From Clostridiales bacterium (GTDB taxonomy: Bacteria; Bacillota_A; Clostridia; Christensenellales; Christensenellaceae): a DNA stretch of 20,481 nucleotides. The DNA is taken from assembly GCA_003149735.1 (NCBI GenBank), contig QANA01000040.1:1-20481 (forward strand), read 5' to 3'. How positions within the stretch are numbered: the first letter of the stretch is position 1; each line of letters starts with the position of its first letter. Of the stretch, positions 15,164 through 20,481 are shown in pieces. The notes under the pieces are model-generated. The model did not search any database. It saw only the letters and a program-made list of their open reading frames with translations, and was not told the origin of the DNA. A program made the position numbers and the translations under genes.

Positions 15164-15646
15164 ATGTATTTCAAATTTTCTCTGATCGGATTGATCATAT
15201 TCTTATTGCCGATGCCGGTCAACATCCTCTATATGCTGTTGCCGCCCAGGGACTCCGTTTCACAAACCACTTCACCGTCAAAATTACTGGATTTTCTCGA
15301 GCAAGGCTCCCGTATATTATTTGCCGCAGCACTTTGTTTCCTCCAAAGCGGGCCTGTTCCTACTTTGAATCACTGGCTTTTTTACTTTGCCCTTGCTTTC
15401 CTGCTATTGTATATGTTGACTTGGCTGCGCTATTTTACAGGAGGACGAAAAACTGCTCTTTTAGGGAAACCATTCCTGAAACTTCCCATACCACTGGCAA
15501 TTTTCCCTGTGCTTTATTATCTTTGCTCAGCTTTCTGGCTAAAAAATTACATCGCTTTAGGATGCATCCTGATCTTTGGCATCGTGCATTGCTTTCTTAC
15601 TTATCAAACTTTTTACAAAAATGCGCCATCCAATGCAGCATCCTAA
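15164..15646 (+). CDS. Hypothetical polytopic membrane protein
   Basis: 160 residues, not recognised. Strongly hydrophobic, with about five possible membrane spans (5-26, 50-63 short, 70-89, 108-126, 129-149) and a short positive loop GGRKTALLGK (93-102). The tail is short and hydrophilic. It lies 14 nt after the GtrA gene on the same strand. The ribosome site is weak (GGGATTAAGATA before the ATG), suggesting translation coupled to the upstream gene. Reasons to believe it is real: tight spacing, coherent membrane topology and a strong terminator shortly downstream. No catalytic motif is visible. It may serve the same surface-polysaccharide or lipid process as GtrA, but only by neighbourhood. 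Confidence 0.7.
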   Translation: MYFKFSLIGLIIFLLPMPVNILYMLLPPRDSVSQTTSPSKLLDFLEQGSRILFAAALCFLQSGPVPTLNHWLFYFALAFLLLYMLTWLRYFTGGRKTALLGKPFLKLPIPLAIFPVLYYLCSAFWLKNYIALGCILIFGIVHCFLTYQTFYKNAPSNAAS

Positions 15647-15706
15647 CTTGGATATTCCATAAAATGACAAGTATTTCCTGTATAACATCTTCAGGCAATG
15701 ACAAAG

Positions 15707-15751
15707 AAACAGACCATGCAACAAGCGATATATCTGTTGCGTGGTCTGTTT
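15707..15751. terminator. Long hairpin between convergent genes, probable bidirectional terminator
   Basis: ACAGACCATGCAACA and TGTTGCGTGGTCTGT form a 15-bp stem with one G-U pair, extendable by flanking AA/TT, around an 11-nt loop. T-rich sequence follows on the plus side and the A-rich complement on the other. It sits between the membrane-protein gene and the convergent helicase gene. The remainder of 15647-15789 shows nothing else I can identify. Confidence 0.75.
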
Positions 15752-15789
15752 GTGTGTTTGTTATCCAAAACAACTTAGTTAACGATAGA

Positions 15790-18700
15790 TTAAAAACTTT
15801 TTATAATCTCTTCCGCTCGTGTTGTTCCCATATCAGATAAAACAAATGCATCATTTACGCCAAGGAGCATCCCGCCTTGCTCCTGTGCATATTGGATGCC
15901 CGCTGCCAAGGCAGAGAGCACATTGCCGCCAAGCCGGGTATAGCCCAATTTTTTTGCAGCTTCGCGCAAAAGATCTTCTTGCTCCATACTCACCTGCTCA
16001 TAAAGGACAGTGTAAATGGCATTTGCAATTTCCTGCACAGGAACATCCCGTACATCACGGCGATTTTCCCCGTCACCACTGGCACGGAACCCGCTATATC
16101 CATCCGGATTCTGATCCTTGTCCCAATAGAAAACCACATCTCCCTGGATTGTCGTTTTCCAATGCACCTTCTGCAAAATGGCACTCATATGATTTTGGAT
16201 CCTGCTTCCGGCACGAGCGATACCACAGCTTTGTACCACTCTCTTTGTCAGCATAGACAGACTGATTGGCGCTTCCGCTTTGATGACCACTTCAATCATA
16301 TTTTTGATGTCAGGCTCATTCCCAGATTCGACAAATGCATCGGCGGATAAGGATTTTGCAGGAATAGATGCAGCCTGATAGACAGGCACTCCTTTGCCTT
16401 GTACTGCCTGTGTATGTACAGAAGTGCTCCCATACAATTGCACAGGCTCTTTGACTGGCCTAGGAGCTTCCTGCACAGAATCGTTTACACTATCCTGAAG
16501 TTCCTGCAGCCTTTGGAATATCCGCTTCAATTCCTTCTCACTGTTATCCCACCAGTCCATGCACCAGATTCTGAGAATATTCCACCCAAGCCCATTCAGC
16601 ACACTGATTTGGGCAATTTCTCTGTCGCGGGTGGTTTTGGCAGCACCATAGCTATAGCCATCCAACATAATGCCGAGGATATACTGATCCGGCTTTTTGC
16701 GATCAATAACACCGACATCGATTCGATACTCCGAACGGCCGATCGACAGATCCGCATCGAATCCCGCTTCCTGCAGAGCTTTGCGGATTGCTATGGCAAT
16801 TCCCTTACAGTCTCCCTGCCGGCTTGGTACGACAGCTTCTTCCATGGCCGGAATTCTACCCTCTGCATATTCCAGAAAGTTGCGAAGAGCAGCTACGCCC
16901 TCTGCTTTTGTGCGATTTAGATCCAACTGTTCGGCACGTATGGTGGAAAACACCATCATCTCGCAACGGGCACGGGATACGGCGACATTCAGCCGCCTCC
17001 ATCCGCCGTCACGATTCAAAGGGCCAAAATTCATGTAGAGTTTTCCATTTTCATCAGGACCATAGCCGATAGAGAACAGGATTACATCCCGTTCGTCTCC
17101 CTGTACATTTTCAAGGTTCTTAATGAACAGGGGCTCCTCTTCATTAAATGCCCATTTTTCCAACTCTGAATCCTGCGTACAGGCATCGGCGAACAAGTCG
17201 TCAATCAAATGCTGCTGAGAAATGTTGAAGGTAACGACTCCAAGGCTTTGTTTAGATAACTCCGGGTCCTTATATCTACGTTTGATTTCTTCTACCACAG
17301 CCTGAGCTTCCGCCTTGTTGGTGCGCGTCCTGCTGCGATCAAAGACACCATCCACATGGATTAACCGCACCTTGGATTCGCGATCATTGACCGATGGGAA
17401 TGTAAACAGTTTATTCTCATAGAACTGGCTGTTGCTGAAAGCAATCAGGCTTTCGTGGCGGCTGCGATAGTGCCACAACAAATGAGACTGTGGCATATTC
17501 AGGGCCAGGCAGTCATCCAGAATGCTCTCCAAATCTTCTGCCTCTATATTGTCTTCGTCTACCGCATTGGTAGTGAAAAAAGAGGTCGGCGGCATTTGCT
17601 TGGGGTCTCCTACGATGATAGCTTCCCTACCTCTCGCTAATACACCTACAGCCTTACTGGTGGGCAATTGTGAAGCCTCGTCAAACACCACAATATCAAA
17701 GGGTTCTCTCTTGGGATCCAAATACTGTGCCGCGGAGATAGGGCTCATCAGCATACAGGGGCACAGGCGCGACAAAAGATTGGGGATTTGATCAAACAAT
17801 TTACGAATGCTGACCCCTCTGCCGCCGCTCTTGATGCAGCGCTGCAGAATCCCCAATTCGGAGCTGTGCGCTGCTTCTCGGGTAAAATTGGGAACATTAC
17901 TTGCCAGACGACAGTATGCTTCCTGTCGGGAAAGGCGGCTCCACTCCTGATCCATTCGCTTATATTGCTCAATTTTCTTGTTAAATACTGCTCCGGAGAA
18001 CTGATTTAAGGTAGCACTGTCATCAATCGCGTCTGAGATCAATCCTTGCAGCAATCTCTTTTTATAAGATCGGAATACAGAATCATGCTCTGCGCCATTT
18101 TGATAGTTATCCACCACATTGCCAAGACCTATGGTTTGAGCTTCTGCGGCGACGCCGATATAGGCAATCCATTCCTTCAGTTTATCTGCATGAGCAAGGA
18201 CCTTCTTGCAAAGATCGAGCTGCCCATCCAGCCAATTTTCTTCTGTCCGTTGAGCAATATCCAACAAATTCTCAAATGCAGTCTTCGCCTCTGTAAATTC
18301 GGCCAACCCAGCTCCCAGTCCATATACGGCATCACGCAGTTCCTGCATGCCACCACAGGTACAAAGGATATCGTGACTGCCGCCCAAGCAGTATAGCGCA
18401 TATAAACTGGTCTGTGCAGCCTCTGCCAACTGCGCAAGCCTGTTCCAGTCCGTAGCCTCGCCGTTATAAAAATCCCCCAAATCCTGACCATATCTCAAGA
18501 GCAACTCGGAGGCCATCTTATTCTCCTGTTGATAATCCCGCAGCGCTGCAATATGAAGATGAATATTATTTTTCGATACGGGAACCCTGGCGTATGCATT
18601 CAAAGTCTTGGTCAATTTGTTCAAGCCCCGCATTCTAGGCAAGAACCATTTTGCGGAAACCTGTGCAAATTCAGCAGACAATACCGCGCCATCCTGTGTC

Positions 18701-20481
18701 AAAAAACCGGGCTCAAATATTTGCAGCAGTTGCTTCCTCAAAGTATTTGCTTTGAGGAAATGTTGCGTAAGTTTGCTAACCTCTGCTAAATACAGTTGCG
18801 GGCAATCAGCCTTTGCCCAGGCAGAAGGCATATCATACCAGCATACCATTTGGTGTGCAACATCAGATAGCCACTGCAAATCTTCGAGACACTCCGGCTG
18901 TTTTTTCCCCAGTCCTTCCGCCAATCGCTTTGCATAACCGCCAATACTTTCAAGTTGCCTTGTATACGCCTCGACTGTAATTTTCAGACTGTTGCGCAGG
19001 TTTTGTGTATACTGCATACAGGAAACCCTGGCAAGTGGGTGATTGCAAGGGTGCCCCACTTCCTTGACTGCAGCAATTAAGCGTTCTATTGCCAACTGCT
19101 GTTGCTCCAGGGTCTGCTTTGTCAATCCCCGGATAAAGGCGCGATCAAATGGCGCAATATCAGGCGCATCTTTATAAAGTTCATATTCATTGATCAGCGA
19201 ATACAGGTCGCTTCCGCAATTCAGCATCCTGTGCAGCTGCGCTGCATAAGAATCCAATTCTGCACGCAAAGCGGCAAGCTGTTCAGCTTTAGCGGCATAT
19301 TCTTCAGCCGTTTTCGTCTTGGTAACTTCCGTCGCCTTGCGTAATTGCTCCAAAACATCTTTTTTCTTGGATTTATTGGAATGCAATTCCAAACAGAAAG
19401 GGCCAATCCCAATGCTCTCCAACCGCTTTTGTACTACCTCCAGTGCCGCCATCTTTTCTGCCACAAACAAAACGCGCTTACCCTTGGCAAGGGCATTTAT
19501 GATCAGGGAAGTGATGGTCTGAGATTTACCGGTGCCAGGCGGGCCATGAAGGACAAAGCTCTCACCGCTGCAGGCAGCCTGGATGGCGTATAACTGAGAA
19601 GCATCTGCAGGCATGGGCAGCAGAACATTATTTTCGTTTACCCGCTCTCCGATTTCCAAGGGTTGTGCATCCCAAGTCAGTTTACCTTCCATTAAGCTAC
19701 GGACAACTTTATTTCGCATCAGATCATCTGTGCGGTTACGAATGTCATTCCACATGACAAACTGAGAAAAGGAGAAAATGCCAATGCTGGCAGTTTCCAG
19801 TACATCCCAATGGGATTGTTCCATCACCGCCTTACGCATAGCAGTGAAAACTTTGCGAATATCAATGCCGTGCTCATCACCGGGCAGTGGATCTAATCCT
19901 TTTACCACAATGCCAAAATCCTGCTTCAGCTTTTCCAGAAGTGTGATATTCATCTGCGGCTCTTCATCTCGAAGCCGAATCACATAGCCCTGCGCCGCAG
20001 ATTTCCTCACCATTTCAATGGGCAGCAAAATGATAGGCGCATATCGAGCCTTGGTGCTGCGCTTGCTTTCGAACCACTTCAGCATACCCAATGCCAAATA
20101 CAATGTATTGGCGCCATTCTCTTCCAAAGCAGCCTTTGCTGTACGATACAGCCCTTTGATGACATTGGTCAGTTCGCCTTCGGTAAAAACAGAACGAAGG
20201 CGCTTGTTTTCAAATTCCGCTTTAATGATCCCCGCAGCGCCCATCTCATTCAGCGCTTCAAACGAAAATTCCTCCACACGCCAATCAGCAGGTTTGGGAA
20301 GGATGGTAAAATCACTTCCGTCTGCCAGAGCATTCTCTAACTCATCCAGGGAATTGGTGAGGATTGGCAGCTGCGTTTTGGTCATACGCAGGTTAATCAA
20401 GGTATTCCGCATGCCCAAATCCAGCAGTTTGCGTTCCCATTGCACTTTCTTGGGCAGATTGTTATCCTGCGCATGGGGGTC
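15790..20481 (-). CDS. DUF4011 / superfamily 1 helicase / PD-(D/E)XK-like nuclease / DUF3320 protein, 5' end outside the window
   Basis: At least 1563 residues. The frame is open to the window edge, 12 codons before the first GTG (20443-20445), with no stop and no ribosome site, so the real start is probably outside. Numbering from that GTG: DUF4011 at about 1-290 (WERKLLDLGMRNTLINLR); DNA2/NAM7-type helicase with Walker A GPPGTGKSQT (301-310), a long, largely helical insert, DEASQLP (922-928), GDPKQMPP (about 944), LLWHYRSRHESL, VQGDERD (about 1112) and LNVAVSRAR (about 1151); a Vsr/PD-(D/E)XK-like domain at about 1225-1310 (EYRIDVGV, LGIMLDG, GWNILRIW); DUF3320 at about 1375-1430; then a C-terminal helical region. 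Expected to unwind nucleic acid and cut DNA; proteins of this architecture are suspected in anti-phage defence. It is the only gene in this part of the window and converges on the membrane-protein gene. The nuclease core shows Met where related sequences often have Glu (GIECDG versus GIMLDG), so its activity needs caution. Confidence 0.88.
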   Translation of the reverse strand, partial: DPHAQDNNLPKKVQWERKLLDLGMRNTLINLRMTKTQLPILTNSLDELENALADGSDFTILPKPADWRVEEFSFEALNEMGAAGIIKAEFENKRLRSVFTEGELTNVIKGLYRTAKAALEENGANTLYLALGMLKWFESKRSTKARYAPIILLPIEMVRKSAAQGYVIRLRDEEPQMNITLLEKLKQDFGIVVKGLDPLPGDEHGIDIRKVFTAMRKAVMEQSHWDVLETASIGIFSFSQFVMWNDIRNRTDDLMRNKVVRSLMEGKLTWDAQPLEIGERVNENNVLLPMPADASQLYAIQAACSGESFVLHGPPGTGKSQTITSLIINALAKGKRVLFVAEKMAALEVVQKRLESIGIGPFCLELHSNKSKKKDVLEQLRKATEVTKTKTAEEYAAKAEQLAALRAELDSYAAQLHRMLNCGSDLYSLINEYELYKDAPDIAPFDRAFIRGLTKQTLEQQQLAIERLIAAVKEVGHPCNHPLARVSCMQYTQNLRNSLKITVEAYTRQLESIGGYAKRLAEGLGKKQPECLEDLQWLSDVAHQMVCWYDMPSAWAKADCPQLYLAEVSKLTQHFLKANTLRKQLLQIFEPGFLTQDGAVLSAEFAQVSAKWFLPRMRGLNKLTKTLNAYARVPVSKNNIHLHIAALRDYQQENKMASELLLRYGQDLGDFYNGEATDWNRLAQLAEAAQTSLYALYCLGGSHDILCTCGGMQELRDAVYGLGAGLAEFTEAKTAFENLLDIAQRTEENWLDGQLDLCKKVLAHADKLKEWIAYIGVAAEAQTIGLGNVVDNYQNGAEHDSVFRSYKKRLLQGLISDAIDDSATLNQFSGAVFNKKIEQYKRMDQEWSRLSRQEAYCRLASNVPNFTREAAHSSELGILQRCIKSGGRGVSIRKLFDQIPNLLSRLCPCMLMSPISAAQYLDPKREPFDIVVFDEASQLPTSKAVGVLARGREAIIVGDPKQMPPTSFFTTNAVDEDNIEAEDLESILDDCLALNMPQSHLLWHYRSRHESLIAFSNSQFYENKLFTFPSVNDRESKVRLIHVDGVFDRSRTRTNKAEAQAVVEEIKRRYKDPELSKQSLGVVTFNISQQHLIDDLFADACTQDSELEKWAFNEEEPLFIKNLENVQGDERDVILFSIGYGPDENGKLYMNFGPLNRDGGWRRLNVAVSRARCEMMVFSTIRAEQLDLNRTKAEGVAALRNFLEYAEGRIPAMEEAVVPSRQGDCKGIAIAIRKALQEAGFDADLSIGRSEYRIDVGVIDRKKPDQYILGIMLDGYSYGAAKTTRDREIAQISVLNGLGWNILRIWCMDWWDNSEKELKRIFQRLQELQDSVNDSVQEAPRPVKEPVQLYGSTSVHTQAVQGKGVPVYQAASIPAKSLSADAFVESGNEPDIKNMIEVVIKAEAPISLSMLTKRVVQSCGIARAGSRIQNHMSAILQKVHWKTTIQGDVVFYWDKDQNPDGYSGFRASGDGENRRDVRDVPVQEIANAIYTVLYEQVSMEQEDLLREAAKKLGYTRLGGNVLSALAAGIQYAQEQGGMLLGVNDAFVLSDMGTTRAEEIIKSF

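Noticed and set aside
1..20481. CRISPR arrays, tRNA/rRNA genes, insertion sequences, prophage or integrase genes
   Set aside because: Looked for on both strands; no regularly spaced repeats, no recognisable RNA gene structure apart from the T-box, and no transposase or integrase motifs in the translated frames.

Overview
The window looks like chromosome from a spore-forming Clostridia-type member of the Bacillota. The basis is a SpoVT-type sporulation regulator, a T-box riboswitch, sigma-A and sigma-G-like promoters, GGAGG-type ribosome binding sites with some GTG/TTG starts, and the housekeeping block mnmA-glmU-pth-mfd-(PrsA-like foldase). I see no rRNA, tRNA, CRISPR array, insertion sequence or phage gene.

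Layout. (1) 30-584, minus: spoVT, with a sigma-G-like promoter at 623-652. (2) 742-5090, plus: a self-contained accessory operon. It has a perfect-consensus sigma-A promoter, a leucine-type T-box leader (specifier CUC), a 2-isopropylmalate-synthase-like protein that has lost its metal-binding histidines but keeps the leucine regulatory domain, and a translationally coupled fusion of a xylose-isomerase-like TIM barrel with an acyl-CoA synthetase, then a terminator. (3) 5133-13003, minus: mnmA -> glmU -> pth -> mfd -> PrsA-like lipoprotein, closely spaced genes from one good sigma-A promoter, ending in a GAAA-loop terminator. (4) 13021-15751, plus: divergently transcribed Gfo/Idh/MocA oxidoreductase and nitroreductase, a perfect inverted-repeat terminator, then a GtrA-family protein and an unrecognised polytopic membrane protein. 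(5) 15790-20481, minus: a very large DUF4011 / superfamily 1 helicase / PD-(D/E)XK-like nuclease / DUF3320 protein whose 5' end runs off the window.

How the genes work together. The minus-strand block is core informational and cell-wall metabolism: tRNA thiolation, UDP-GlcNAc synthesis, peptidyl-tRNA recycling, transcription-coupled repair and extracytoplasmic folding. The most unusual unit is the T-box operon. It should switch on when leucyl-tRNA is uncharged, yet its LeuA-like product lacks residues needed for normal 2-isopropylmalate synthase chemistry, and its partner joins an acyl-CoA ligase to a metal-dependent sugar-isomerase-like barrel. A leucine-starvation route that activates a carboxylic acid (for example isovalerate), or a leucine-sensing pseudoenzyme controlling an acyl-CoA ligase, are two testable ideas. 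The actual substrate cannot be read from the sequence.
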